NCBI GenBank assembly: GCA_964548585.1
Contig: CAZJRS010000005.1
Span: 4,225 to 68,224, forward strand
Reading direction: 5' to 3'
DNA length: 64,000 nt
Source: Methanocella_A sp964548585
Lineage (GTDB): Archaea; Halobacteriota; Methanocellia; Methanocellales; Methanocellaceae
The position numbers and the translations under genes were made by a program. Shown here in pieces: positions 16,969 to 24,666 of this stretch. Position 1 is the first letter of the stretch; every line of letters starts with the position of its first letter. The notes under the pieces are model-generated. The model had not been told where the DNA came from. It did not search any database and saw nothing but the letters and a program-made list of their open reading frames with translations.

Positions 16969-17406
16969 ATGAGGTCCTTGTTTCTACTACCTATTACGGT
17001 TATTGTGTTTTTTGCTTTGATACTATCAGGCTGCTGTTGCTGCGCTACAAGTGGGACAACAACATCGGATTATTCCGATAACAAATTGTCATTGAGTTCA
17101 TCACCAATTATCGAACCTACGTTTAAGAGCACCCCGGTCCAGACACCAACGCCTTCATTATCACCGACCGTAAAAGCGACTCTGACCGCAACTCCGACGA
17201 TTAAGCCGACCATCACGCCAACTCCAACCGAGAAGCCATCATCAGGGTCTACTGTTCAGTATATTGGTAATTCAAATACTAAGAAATTCCATCTGTCTGG
17301 ATGCAGATATGTATCGACAATGAGCGAGTCCAACAAGGTTTACATGAACAGTCGAGACGAGGCAATTAATGGTGGGTTCGTGCCATGCAAAGTTTGTGAC
17401 CCATAA
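16969..17406 (+). CDS. Lipoprotein with C-terminal Ada-like zinc-binding domain
   Basis: A 145-residue exported protein. The signal core runs directly into a lipobox-like L-S-G-C-C-C-C run. A Thr/Pro-rich linker (about residues 50-95, repeats such as T-P-T-P, T-A-T-P-T-I-K-P) follows. The end has the pattern F-H-x-x-x-C...A-x-x-x-G-F-x-P-C-x-x-C, that is, a His and Cys set like the small zinc domain found at the C-terminus of some secreted nucleases and in Ada. No nuclease domain is present here. The start at 16969 has GGGGG upstream. Confidence 0.7.
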   Translation: MRSLFLLPITVIVFFALILSGCCCCATSGTTTSDYSDNKLSLSSSPIIEPTFKSTPVQTPTPSLSPTVKATLTATPTIKPTITPTPTEKPSSGSTVQYIGNSNTKKFHLSGCRYVSTMSESNKVYMNSRDEAINGGFVPCKVCDP

Positions 17407-17455
17407 TAATCTTTTCAATTTTTTTATATACCACTTGGTTTCATATTAAAGGATT

Positions 17456-17887
17456 ATGAAAGAAGCGATTATTATCATATGTGTACTTATATTTGCATTA
17501 GCGTTGTCCGGATGCACATCTGCAAATTCACAGACGGAGATTAAGACGACATATATTGCGAAGCCGTCATACTACCCGGTTGCATCATATGTGCCAACCA
17601 CAGAGCCTGCGCCATCAATGCAAAACTTTACCGGCACAGGTCAACACGCAACGGAGAAGTTCAAGCTTAATACGGGGTTAGCAACATTTACGTTTGATTA
17701 CAAAGGCAAAGGACATTTCTCAATTACGCTATTGAACGATAAAGGCGAGTGGGAAGAATTAATCGCGAATGATAGCGGAAATCCATTTAATGGATCCAAG
17801 GCCGTAGGTATTGAGAAGAGTGGAGAGTATGTTTTGGATATTGACGCAGACCCAGGAGATTCTTGGAGCATCACTGTAAAACAATAA
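17456..17887 (+). CDS. Lipoprotein of unknown function
   Basis: A 143-residue exported lipoprotein with a signal core and lipobox L-S-G-C at residue 20. The mature part starts with a Thr/Pro/Tyr-rich linker and ends in a beta-rich domain of about 80 residues (F-T-F-D-Y-K-G-K-G-H-F-S-I-T-L, then Y-V-L-D-I-D-A-D-P-G-D-S-W-S-I-T-V) like a small jelly-roll or carbohydrate-binding-type sandwich. It sits 49 bases after the other lipoprotein, same strand; probably one surface unit carried by the element. Confidence 0.65.
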   Translation: MKEAIIIICVLIFALALSGCTSANSQTEIKTTYIAKPSYYPVASYVPTTEPAPSMQNFTGTGQHATEKFKLNTGLATFTFDYKGKGHFSITLLNDKGEWEELIANDSGNPFNGSKAVGIEKSGEYVLDIDADPGDSWSITVKQ

Positions 17888-17900
17888 AAAACGTGTTTAA

Positions 17901-18824
17901 TCAGGGGTCTGTGGCTGCGCCAGTAAGGTGGAAGTCGAACCGTTCGTCGATGTTCTTCCGCAGCAATTCGACGTCAGCCGTGATGTAGATCAACGTGGAC
18001 TTTATGTCACGGTGTCTAAGCTGCCTCTTCACATGAACAATGTTGGAACCCTTGGCCGCCATCTGGGTACCCGTGGTATGTCGGAACAGATGGACCCACA
18101 CGCGGCGCTCGATACCCGCAGCCAAGGCAAGCCGTTTGACTAGTACCAAAACTCCTTTGGGGGTAATCCTGCGATACTGCTGGTTCTGCTTCTTGTTAAG
18201 GCTGTAAGGCACGAATACTGCCTTAGATCTGACTTTGGGTCGCTCGTTGTCTATGTACATACGGAGAAGATTCACACACTCCTGAGACATGACAACTGTA
18301 CTTTCTTCGTGGTTCTTGATGCCGGCGCCGTGGTCCCGGATATACAGGAGATGATTCGTAAAGTCAATGTCACCAATATTCAGCTGGCACAGTTCCTTAT
18401 TCCTAATGCCAGTGTAAAGCAGGATTGCAATGATAGCTTTATCGCGATGATTCTTGCAGGCTTCGAAGATCATCTTAACTTCATCTTCTGATAGGTACTC
18501 TACAACGCGAGACATCGCTCGAGGCTTCTTGATCCGAAGCGTCCCGCCATTAGAGGTGTACTCGTACCAGCGTTCTATGATGTAGAGGTATCGGGCGATC
18601 GTCACCTTCCGCTTTCCCTCTAACACCAAGGTAGTCTCAACTTTGCGGGCGTACTCCTTCGAGGGTGATATGTACCCAAATGTGTTATAGAGGCGCTTTG
18701 TCACCCTGAGCGCCCATCCCACCGTGCTGAAGCTCAGTCGCTTCTCGTATGTGCAGTATTCTTCGAAGCCCCGGAGGAACGATTCAAAGTCGCCACCAGA
18801 GATATTGTTCTTGCTTACCATCAT
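17901..18824 (-). CDS. Tyrosine recombinase A (last of the tandem four)
   Basis: Site-specific recombinase/integrase of about 307 residues. It has the SAM-like N-terminal DNA-binding domain (C-T-Y-E-K-R-L-S-F) and a full catalytic set: Arg in T-G-I-R-N-K-E-L, H-x-x-R in H-L-F-R-H-T, His in L-R-H-R-D-I-K-S-T and Tyr in L-I-Y-I. The start at 18824 follows the stop of recombinase B by two bases, so translation is probably coupled. The G of the usual L-G-H-R is R here, as in recombinase C. Confidence 0.9.
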   Translation of the reverse strand: MMVSKNNISGGDFESFLRGFEEYCTYEKRLSFSTVGWALRVTKRLYNTFGYISPSKEYARKVETTLVLEGKRKVTIARYLYIIERWYEYTSNGGTLRIKKPRAMSRVVEYLSEDEVKMIFEACKNHRDKAIIAILLYTGIRNKELCQLNIGDIDFTNHLLYIRDHGAGIKNHEESTVVMSQECVNLLRMYIDNERPKVRSKAVFVPYSLNKKQNQQYRRITPKGVLVLVKRLALAAGIERRVWVHLFRHTTGTQMAAKGSNIVHVKRQLRHRDIKSTLIYITADVELLRKNIDERFDFHLTGAATDP

Positions 18825-18826
18825 AT

Positions 18827-19861
18827 TCAATCCGCCTTGAGTTGTTGTTCTTTTAGCGGTACTCCCGTACCTATCGCCCTGACTTCGATACCCGCACGTT
18901 TTAAGAATTCGTTGTCGATGTCGGTCTCGGAAAGTGACACATAGGTCTTAAACTGTTGCGTCGATAAGTTACCCCACAAGGATTGCTTGATAATGCTCTC
19001 CTGGTAATTCTGCTGTATCATGTGGGTGATCCTCGTGTGCCTGAATAGGTGGGGCCGGATTTCTTTCGTTATCCCCGCTCGCTTTGCGATCCTTCGTAAG
19101 ACCTTCACGGCAGTTATGTATGCCATGGGCTCGCCTTTCTCGGTCAAGAAAACAAAGTCGTCGCTCATCGGGTTCTGAAGGCTTTTCTTAAGTGCTTGTA
19201 GGGGTCCGGCGCTGCCGATAAGCCGGCTGTAACGGCGTTTCTTTGTCTTCGTATCGTTGATGTACATCCTGACGCCGTGTTCGTCAAAGATAAGATCTCT
19301 CCACGTAAGCCGCGCAAGCTCACCAATACGTACACCTGACTCGTACAGTGTGCTTATCAGTGCCCGATCCCTGGGCGTCATCGTGACTTCAATCATGGCT
19401 TTTACTTCGGCGAGGGTCAATATTTCCTCTGGAGTCACTGTTTGCGTTTCCGCCGTTGGTGCCTTGATGGCCTTGATCTTCTTTTCCGGCAGGTCTATCA
19501 CGTTCTCATCGACGAGCCACAGGAGGAAAGGCTTCAGTATTTTGATGAAGTCGCGCTGCGTGTTCATCTTCAGGGGCTCCCCCTTCTCAGACACACCCGT
19601 TTTCATGTTCGCTATGCCCTGGTAAATATCCGCGAGGGACACCTTATCAAATGGCATGGTTAGATACCGGCGCCATCCGACGAGCGTAAAACCGATCTTC
19701 CTTGCTCGCGTATCAGTGATATGCTTCGTGGCCTGAGCTTCGATGATGTACTCCCGGATTAGTTTGATCTCGTTCGCGGTGAGCGTATCCGAGTGTTTTT
19801 TCAGGCACCTTTCGAAAGTGTACCGGGCGTTGCTCTCGTAAAACCGGTTGTTCAGCACCAT
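18827..19861 (-). CDS. Tyrosine recombinase B (different subfamily)
   Basis: 344 residues, with a longer N-terminal domain than its neighbours and no Y-E-[KR]-R motif. Catalytic residues: Arg in S-G-V-R-I-G-E-L, H-x-x-R in H-L-F-R-H-T-R, Trp in S-L-W-G-N-L-S-T where the others have His, and Tyr in F-K-T-Y-V-S-L-S. It is thus of another lineage than A, C, D and E. It is 22 bases downstream of recombinase C and ends where A begins. Confidence 0.88.
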   Translation of the reverse strand: MVLNNRFYESNARYTFERCLKKHSDTLTANEIKLIREYIIEAQATKHITDTRARKIGFTLVGWRRYLTMPFDKVSLADIYQGIANMKTGVSEKGEPLKMNTQRDFIKILKPFLLWLVDENVIDLPEKKIKAIKAPTAETQTVTPEEILTLAEVKAMIEVTMTPRDRALISTLYESGVRIGELARLTWRDLIFDEHGVRMYINDTKTKKRRYSRLIGSAGPLQALKKSLQNPMSDDFVFLTEKGEPMAYITAVKVLRRIAKRAGITKEIRPHLFRHTRITHMIQQNYQESIIKQSLWGNLSTQQFKTYVSLSETDIDNEFLKRAGIEVRAIGTGVPLKEQQLKAD

Positions 19862-19883
19862 AATGTAAGCCCCCGTAGCCGTG

Positions 19884-20720
19884 TTATTTCACAATCATAT
19901 CTTTGGATAAGTCGTAACTGAAAGACTGGTCCATGTTCTGACGCAGTATCTCCTCATCAGCCGTGATATAAATCATGGTACTCTTGATATCCTTATGGCG
20001 GAGCTGGCGTTGAACCAAGGCGAGATTTATACCTTTGCTCGCCATACGTGTACCGACCGTATGCCGGAAGAGATGAGGCCAAGTCTTATATCCAGCTCTC
20101 TGCCCTGTACGATTTACCATGCCGAGCAACCCACTGGTCGTGAACCTACATTGGTTAAACCTGGTGTTTTGGTTCGTAGTAAGGAATAAGGCCCGGGACT
20201 TACTCTCCGGACGTATCTGCAGGTATGCTTCTAAGGCCTTCGAGCACTGCTCGGTCATGATGACAGTATCCTCCTGATAATTTTTTATTCCGGCACCACG
20301 ATCGCGAACCATCAATAGACGCTGCGCGATGTCCACATCCTCCATGTCCAGATGACATAATTCTTTATTCCGCAGCCCGGTTGTCGCAAGGACCATGATG
20401 ATCGCCCTGTCGCGTTCCGGTGATGGACTTTGCGCACAAGCATCAAGGATCGCCCTTACCTCAATTTCGCGAAGATACTCTATTCGGTGTTGTGTCACCT
20501 TCGGCTTCGGCAATCTAAGCCTGCCCCCCGGAGATCCGAGCGACTCGTGCCAGTATTCCATAGCCTGCACGTACCTTCTAACCGTGNNNNNNNNNNCCCT
20601 CATGACCGCCCGGGTAAGTTTGATTACCCACAGTATTGTGGCGGGGCTGAATCGTTTTTCGAAATGACAGGAATCTGTGAGGTCTCGGAGAATCTTCTCC
20701 TGTGCAGATGTCATATTCAT
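19884..20720 (-). CDS. Tyrosine recombinase C (with assembly gap)
   Basis: Same architecture as A (Arg in T-G-L-R-N-K-E-L, H-L-F-R-H-T, R-H-K-D-I-K-S-T, Tyr in M-I-Y-I), all catalytic residues present. The frame is interrupted by 10 Ns at 20587-20596. By alignment to A, about 27 residues, roughly 80 bases, are missing at this point from the N-terminal domain, so the N run is a placeholder of the wrong size and the gene may well be intact. Confidence 0.85.
   Translation of the reverse strand: MNMTSAQEKILRDLTDSCHFEKRFSPATILWVIKLTRAVMRXXXXTVRRYVQAMEYWHESLGSPGGRLRLPKPKVTQHRIEYLREIEVRAILDACAQSPSPERDRAIIMVLATTGLRNKELCHLDMEDVDIAQRLLMVRDRGAGIKNYQEDTVIMTEQCSKALEAYLQIRPESKSRALFLTTNQNTRFNQCRFTTSGLLGMVNRTGQRAGYKTWPHLFRHTVGTRMASKGINLALVQRQLRHKDIKSTMIYITADEEILRQNMDQSFSYDLSKDMIVK
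20587..20596. other. Assembly gap (10 Ns)
   Basis: The gap lies inside recombinase C. Comparison with recombinase A suggests about 80 bases are really missing. Confidence 0.9.
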
Positions 20721-20758
20721 AGATTTGAAGCTCCTATTTTATTAGTCGCATTTGAAAG

Positions 20759-21649
20759 TTAGTACTCAAACTTTTCATCCATGACCTTGCGGACCATCGA
20801 ATTATCGATGTGCGAATAAATCAGCGTTGATTTGATATCACGATGTCCAAGCTGGCGCTGTACTATTGTTATGTTAATATCCGCCGCACACATCCACGTC
20901 GCAAGGGTGTGTCGGCATAGATGGGGCGAGACCGATTGATCTATCCTGGCACGTCTTCCGGAGTCTTTCAGTACATTGTAAAGCCGTTCACGGATAAGCC
21001 GCCTACCGTCCTCGGTGACAAATAAGGCCTTGCTTTCTGATTCAGGGCGTTCAGCAAGCCAGAGATTAAGAGAGTCTAATAGTTGGAGAGGAATCACGAC
21101 GTCTCTCTCGTAGTGATTTTTACCTCCGATCTCAGGGTCGTGAATATACATTGTTCGGCTCTCGAAGTCGACATCGTCAACGTCCAGAGTAATAAGTTCT
21201 TTACTTCGTATCCCCGTGTACAGGAGGGTCATGATGATAGCCCTATCACGGTTGTTGCAGGCCCCTGCGATGAGCCGGCGTGATTCTGCCCTTGATAGGT
21301 ACCTTACGCGTCTCTGAACTTTGCGGGGCTTCCGGATTTTTAACTCTATACCCATGCTCCCGGCGATACATTCGATTGTGTAGAGTCTTTGCTTTATGGT
21401 CGCTGGTGAAAGTCCTCGCTCGCGACAATCGCGCTCGACCGTTATCGAAAAACTCTTGGATGGCTCGAAGTACCCGTATTTTTTAAACATGCCCCGTGCG
21501 GTAGATACGATCGTCTTAGTATTGCTATAGTTTAAACGGCGCTCGTAAAAGCAGTATTCGTCAAGCTTGCTTAACGTCCTAGCGATCTGTTCTTCCCCCG
21601 ATTCGTTGCCGGTGTTCGGGATGGTGGGAATGGTTTGGGATACGATCAT
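20759..21649 (-). CDS. Tyrosine recombinase D (first of the tandem four)
   Basis: 296 residues; the N-terminal domain has F-Y-E-R-R-L. Catalytic set: Arg in T-G-I-R-S-K-E-L, H-x-x-R in H-L-C-R-H-T, His in L-G-H-R-D-I-K-S-T, Tyr in L-I-Y-S-H. It starts 33 bases after the tRNA-Arg gene on the same strand and could be transcribed with it. Similar in plan to A, C and E. Confidence 0.9.
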   Translation of the reverse strand: MIVSQTIPTIPNTGNESGEEQIARTLSKLDEYCFYERRLNYSNTKTIVSTARGMFKKYGYFEPSKSFSITVERDCRERGLSPATIKQRLYTIECIAGSMGIELKIRKPRKVQRRVRYLSRAESRRLIAGACNNRDRAIIMTLLYTGIRSKELITLDVDDVDFESRTMYIHDPEIGGKNHYERDVVIPLQLLDSLNLWLAERPESESKALFVTEDGRRLIRERLYNVLKDSGRRARIDQSVSPHLCRHTLATWMCAADINITIVQRQLGHRDIKSTLIYSHIDNSMVRKVMDEKFEY

Positions 21650-21681
21650 ATTTTTTCCTCTGTGTAGGGATTGGTTTGGAT

Positions 21682-21757
21682 GGCGCCCCTGCCGGGACTT
21701 GAACCCGGACCTCGAGCTTCGAAGGCTCGGGACTATCCGATTATCTTACGGGGGCAA
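21682..21757 (-). tRNA. tRNA-Arg (TCG), element-borne, CCA encoded
   Basis: The acceptor strands GCCCCCG and CAGGGGC pair except for one C-A mismatch; the anticodon stem CGAGC/GCTCG holds the loop C-T-T-C-G-A-A (anticodon TCG, reading CGA); the T arm CCGGG/CCCGG is perfect. The D arm is irregular. A 3' CCA follows the discriminator G, unlike the two host tRNAs in the window. It is inside the integrated element, just upstream of recombinase D. Confidence 0.85.
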
Positions 21758-21765
21758 CGAGAAAA

Positions 21766-22041
21766 TTAAATGTTATCCATGAGCTTCAGCTGAGCATACC
21801 CTCTGGCACGGAAAGCCGAATCTACACGCCTGTTGATCTCTTCTTCCGGGGCGCTGCTGTCAAAGTATATCTTGACTTCACCGCCTCGCCCGGGAGTACC
21901 GATTGTGATCGAGTCTTTGAACTCATGGTCCTGCTGCTTCAGGTGCCTGACGACGATCTCAACGGGTGCAGCTGGTTTGTTCTGGCGTTGTAGTAACTCG
22001 GTGATCAACTGCTCGGTGGTTAGCCGTGATGCTTCGCTCAT
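21766..22041 (-). CDS. Small hypothetical protein (element operon, gene 4)
   Basis: 91 residues, unrecognised. It has a helical start (L-T-T-E-Q-L-I-T-E-L-L-Q-R), then beta-type segments (V-E-I-V-V-R-H-L, E-V-K-I-Y-F-D) and a C-terminal helix. Its ATG overlaps the stop of the gene before it (ATGA), so it is translationally coupled. Last of a four-gene leftward operon. Confidence 0.65.
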   Translation of the reverse strand: MSEASRLTTEQLITELLQRQNKPAAPVEIVVRHLKQQDHEFKDSITIGTPGRGGEVKIYFDSSAPEEEINRRVDSAFRARGYAQLKLMDNI

Positions 22042-22307
22042 ACGAATGTCTCCGCGTATTTCTCGAAGCCAGGTAATGCCGCGACACCTCGCGTGCTTTC
22101 AATCCAGAGTACGACTGCCTCGCCCTTTAACTCGGCTTGTGTTGCAACGTCGAGGGGGACCTCTACATACTTTGCGGCAGTGACCAATACGGGTAGTTCG
22201 ACGGTGTCTCTATGAAAAACTCTGAGGCGCTCCCTTAAAACGGTGCTGATACGATAAGCGGTGGGGTGCTTGTTTTCGCCCTGGGTGATGATATAAATAT
22301 CAGCCAT
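22038..22307 (-). CDS. Small hypothetical protein (element operon, gene 3)
   Basis: 89 residues, unrecognised, beta-rich and without cysteines (I-Y-I-I-T-Q-G at the start, then T-V-E-L-P-V-L-V and E-A-V-V-L-W-I-E). GGAGG lies 7 bases before the ATG, inside the end of the preceding gene. It lies between genes 2 and 4 with 3-base and 4-base junctions. Confidence 0.65.
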   Translation of the reverse strand: MADIYIITQGENKHPTAYRISTVLRERLRVFHRDTVELPVLVTAAKYVEVPLDVATQAELKGEAVVLWIESTRGVAALPGFEKYAETFV

Positions 22308-22310
22308 CGT

Positions 22311-22766
22311 TCAGGCCTCCTTGCCGGCCTCTTGCTCACCACATTGTTCTCTGATCTGTCTTATTGCCCTGTCCCGGCGTTCTTGCTCTTCGACCACCCG
22401 ATCGATACTCTCACGCAGACCACGGACATCGGTATCCAGCTCGACGACGAAGAACGGGTAGGACCGGTCGGGGCCGTAACCGCCGTGTTGGACACCGGCA
22501 AAAGAAATGTACTCGTTAAGACTTGGGATGTTGATACCGACTTCGACCGGCACGCCCATGCTGCAGAAAGGGCATGTTATCGACGTGATGTCTGAGAGGT
22601 AGTCCAAGTTCCCGGAGATTATCAGGGACTTGAAGTACTCTGCCTCGTTAGGGTTTTTCAGCCCATGTTGAATGTCGCGAAGGAGTTTTCGGATTTCATC
22701 CTTGCGATCGGCGGGTAATTGATCAGGAGACGCGTTTCGAAAAGAGGTTGTTGTTTGCTCGGTCAT
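22311..22766 (-). CDS. Hypothetical protein with a C-P-F-C motif (element operon, gene 2)
   Basis: 151 residues. The middle has a single C-P-F-C pair after a helical N-terminal part, followed by a beta-rich segment (P-V-E-V-G-I-N-I, Y-P-F-F-V-V-E-L-D) and a charged C-terminal coiled coil of about 35 residues. One CxxC could be half of a metal site completed by a dimer or partner. The ATG overlaps the stop of gene 1. Function unknown. Confidence 0.65.
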   Translation of the reverse strand: MTEQTTTSFRNASPDQLPADRKDEIRKLLRDIQHGLKNPNEAEYFKSLIISGNLDYLSDITSITCPFCSMGVPVEVGINIPSLNEYISFAGVQHGGYGPDRSYPFFVVELDTDVRGLRESIDRVVEEQERRDRAIRQIREQCGEQEAGKEA

Positions 22767-22906
22767 TGTTGTTGCCCCCGAGCGATTGTTACTGCACCAG
22801 TGCTTTGTTGGATGTCGATTATGGTGCGGCTGTGTTTACTTGTCGTGCGTAAAATCTGGTCGCCGTTTGGCATGATCAGGACTTGGTAATTGGTCTTTGT
22901 TGTCAT
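22763..22906 (-). CDS. Very small protein (element operon, gene 1)
   Basis: A 47-residue frame that ends in an ATGA overlap with gene 2. It starts M-T-T-K-T-N-Y-Q-V-L-I-M-P-N-G-D-Q-I-L-R, a beta-strand pattern. No strong ribosome site is seen, so an inner ATG at 22873 is also possible. It is the promoter-proximal gene of an operon running opposite to the AbrB-like gene. Confidence 0.55.
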   Translation of the reverse strand: MTTKTNYQVLIMPNGDQILRTTSKHSRTIIDIQQSTGAVTIARGQQQ

Positions 22907-22929
22907 ATTATATCACTATATCACTCAAA

Positions 22930-22946
22930 GTGGTACTTAGTACCAC
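22930..22946. promoter_or_regulatory. Palindromic operator between divergent genes
   Basis: GTGGTAC-TTA-GTACCAC is a perfect inverted repeat (7-3-7). It lies between the putative TATA box of the leftward operon (near 22945-22955) and its start region, so a bound protein would block it. A related half site, TGTGGTACAAAGTGG, is at 22981-22995, just before the AbrB-like start. The 11-bp core recurs at 31098-31108. Confidence 0.7.
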
Positions 22947-22968
22947 ATATACCCACTATAACAGCAAT

Positions 22969-22979
22969 CTATATAAATA
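22969..22979 (+). promoter_or_regulatory. TATA box of the AbrB-like gene
   Basis: CTATATAAATA lies about 27 bases before the ATG at 23002 with no ribosome site between, so the transcript is probably leaderless. The operator half site at 22981 lies right after it. Confidence 0.55.
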
Positions 22980-23001
22980 TTGTGGTACAAAGTGGGAAAT
23001 C

Positions 23002-23145
23002 ATGGTACAGACATTTGTAACACAGGTGAAGGACGAAGTAAAACACAGAATCGTGATTGACAAACCAGCCTGGGATCTCGAAGGATTACAGAAGGGTGAT
23101 TACATCAAAGTTACGATCGAGAAGGTACAGATGAAAAATAAATAA
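23002..23145 (+). CDS. AbrB-like small DNA-binding protein
   Basis: 47 residues with the short swapped-hairpin pattern of AbrB/SpoVT domains: V-K-D-E-V-K-H-R-I-V-I-D-K-P-A-W-D, then L-Q-K-G-D-Y-I-K-V-T-I-E-K. Such proteins dimerise and bind palindromic or A/T-rich DNA, often as antitoxins or repressors. It is divergent from the four-gene operon and has GTGGTAC-type sites in front of both promoters, which suggests autoregulation and control of the operon. Longer upstream frames are rejected. Confidence 0.65.
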   Translation: MVQTFVTQVKDEVKHRIVIDKPAWDLEGLQKGDYIKVTIEKVQMKNK

Positions 23146-23171
23146 TAAGCAAGCCCCGACTGCCGCGTTGG

Positions 23172-23864
23172 TTATTTTGATATTGGAATCGAAACGGCTT
23201 CGACAGGGGGCTTTATTTGAGCATATTTTGTATTAATTTCAGCAAGTGCTTTTAATAATATTTTATCATAATATTCTTTAAGTACCCAAATTACCAAAAT
23301 ACCCACAAAAACAGTTTTTTGAGCCGGAATAGGTATTGAGTATATCTCTTTTACTGCCAAAGTGATAAAATAAACAGTAATTAATACCGTTAAAATAATG
23401 GTAAGAAACGAACTAGCAATAATAAGTTTAAGCGAATCGACAAAGGCGTTTGCTATGTACTCCAAATTTAATTTTTTATAGTTTGATTTGATAGATGTGT
23501 AAATAGTATTTAAAATCAATATCGTCTCTATAGGCCTGATGACCATTAAAACTAACACCGGAATAATGGCAAATTGATATCCGGTATCATCTGCTATAGA
23601 AAATATGTAATTAAAAGTTAAAATAACTGATAATAACGTTGGTAGAGCAAAAGATGCAATTATTATGTAAATAGAATTTCGAAATTTAATTATTTTTGAT
23701 TCATCTAATTTGACATCTCTTAATCCGTCAAATGGTTTCTTTACCCAATTGATAATTTTATCAATTATATACACATGAGTACTTGTGGTATATTCGTTAT
23801 TTATATCTTTTCGAGATGTTGATACTAAGTTATTTCTATTAATTTGATAATAAGTATACCCCAT
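23172..23864 (-). CDS. Integral membrane protein, A/T-rich
   Basis: 230 residues; about four hydrophobic segments (near residues 65-85, 95-115, 140-165 and 185-205) after a soluble N-terminal part. Codon use is strongly A/T-biased compared with the neighbours, with Ile, Lys and Asn high, so it was probably acquired separately. No family is recognised. Divergent from the DUF6978-like gene after 277 bases (23865-24141) in which I see no gene, only A/T-rich promoter-like boxes near 24060-24125. Confidence 0.6.
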   Translation of the reverse strand: MGYTYYQINRNNLVSTSRKDINNEYTTSTHVYIIDKIINWVKKPFDGLRDVKLDESKIIKFRNSIYIIIASFALPTLLSVILTFNYIFSIADDTGYQFAIIPVLVLMVIRPIETILILNTIYTSIKSNYKKLNLEYIANAFVDSLKLIIASSFLTIILTVLITVYFITLAVKEIYSIPIPAQKTVFVGILVIWVLKEYYDKILLKALAEINTKYAQIKPPVEAVSIPISK

Positions 23865-24141
23865 GGGCGAAACTATAGACCATGCTCAGCCCCTATAGAA
23901 ACTCGCTTGATTACAGACTATCATTGCCACGCTACCAGCAATCTCTTCACCTCGTGACGATAAGCGCCTCTTACTAATCGACGTCAGTGTGGATCTGGCA
24001 TTGGAGCACGCGGAGAAGCTTCAATGCTGATTACTTTCCCAACTCGGTCTGCGTCAGTTTGTGTGCTAAATATAAAATTTTAATATTCTACCGATTGAAT
24101 CATATACCACTTCGATTAAATACACAATCCGGTGTGTCTCG

Positions 24142-24666
24142 ATGAGTGTGGTCCTTCCCCAGGTCAAAGCAGATAACTTAGTCGCTATTGAGAAAAAACG
24201 AATAAATAACAATTCACACATATTTCCGTGTCATGGTAGTGAATTAAAAATTGACATAGTAAGTATGAATGGCTTTGAGAAGTTCCGCTTTGTGATCAAT
24301 CGTAGATACTCGGAAATGGGGGCATGCGGTTTTTTAAACCTATACGAGTTCTTATCCGGCAAGCATGTGCCACTCGTCAGGTTAGATGTTAATGGAAAGC
24401 ACGTCAATCCGCTGGATGCACCGACAGAAAGACCCGACCTCGCTCCGCTTAAGGGTAAGAAATTTGACGGCCCACACCTTCACATATATGTAGAACAAGA
24501 ATGTATGGAAATGGATAAGTGTGACCGTTGGGCAATAGAAATACCACCATCATTTACAGAAATTGGAAATATTTTCAACACGCACACGCACTTCTTAGTT
24601 TATATAAATGTATCACAAAAACCAGCAATACAATCAGTACTTGAAACAGGGGGTGTAACGGAATGA
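24142..24666 (+). CDS. DUF6978-like protein
   Basis: 174 residues, soluble and uncharacterised. It has the pattern of the DUF6978 family: a basic start, F-R-F-V-I-N-R-R-Y in the first third, L-V-R-L-D-V-N-G-K-H-V-N-P near the middle, then G-P-H-L-H-I-Y and W-A-I-E-I-P. Its stop overlaps the start of the DUF1828/1829 gene, and in my memory the two families are often neighbours. It is inside the A/T-rich part of the element. The biochemical role is unknown; see finding. Confidence 0.65.
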   Translation: MSVVLPQVKADNLVAIEKKRINNNSHIFPCHGSELKIDIVSMNGFEKFRFVINRRYSEMGACGFLNLYEFLSGKHVPLVRLDVNGKHVNPLDAPTERPDLAPLKGKKFDGPHLHIYVEQECMEMDKCDRWAIEIPPSFTEIGNIFNTHTHFLVYINVSQKPAIQSVLETGGVTE

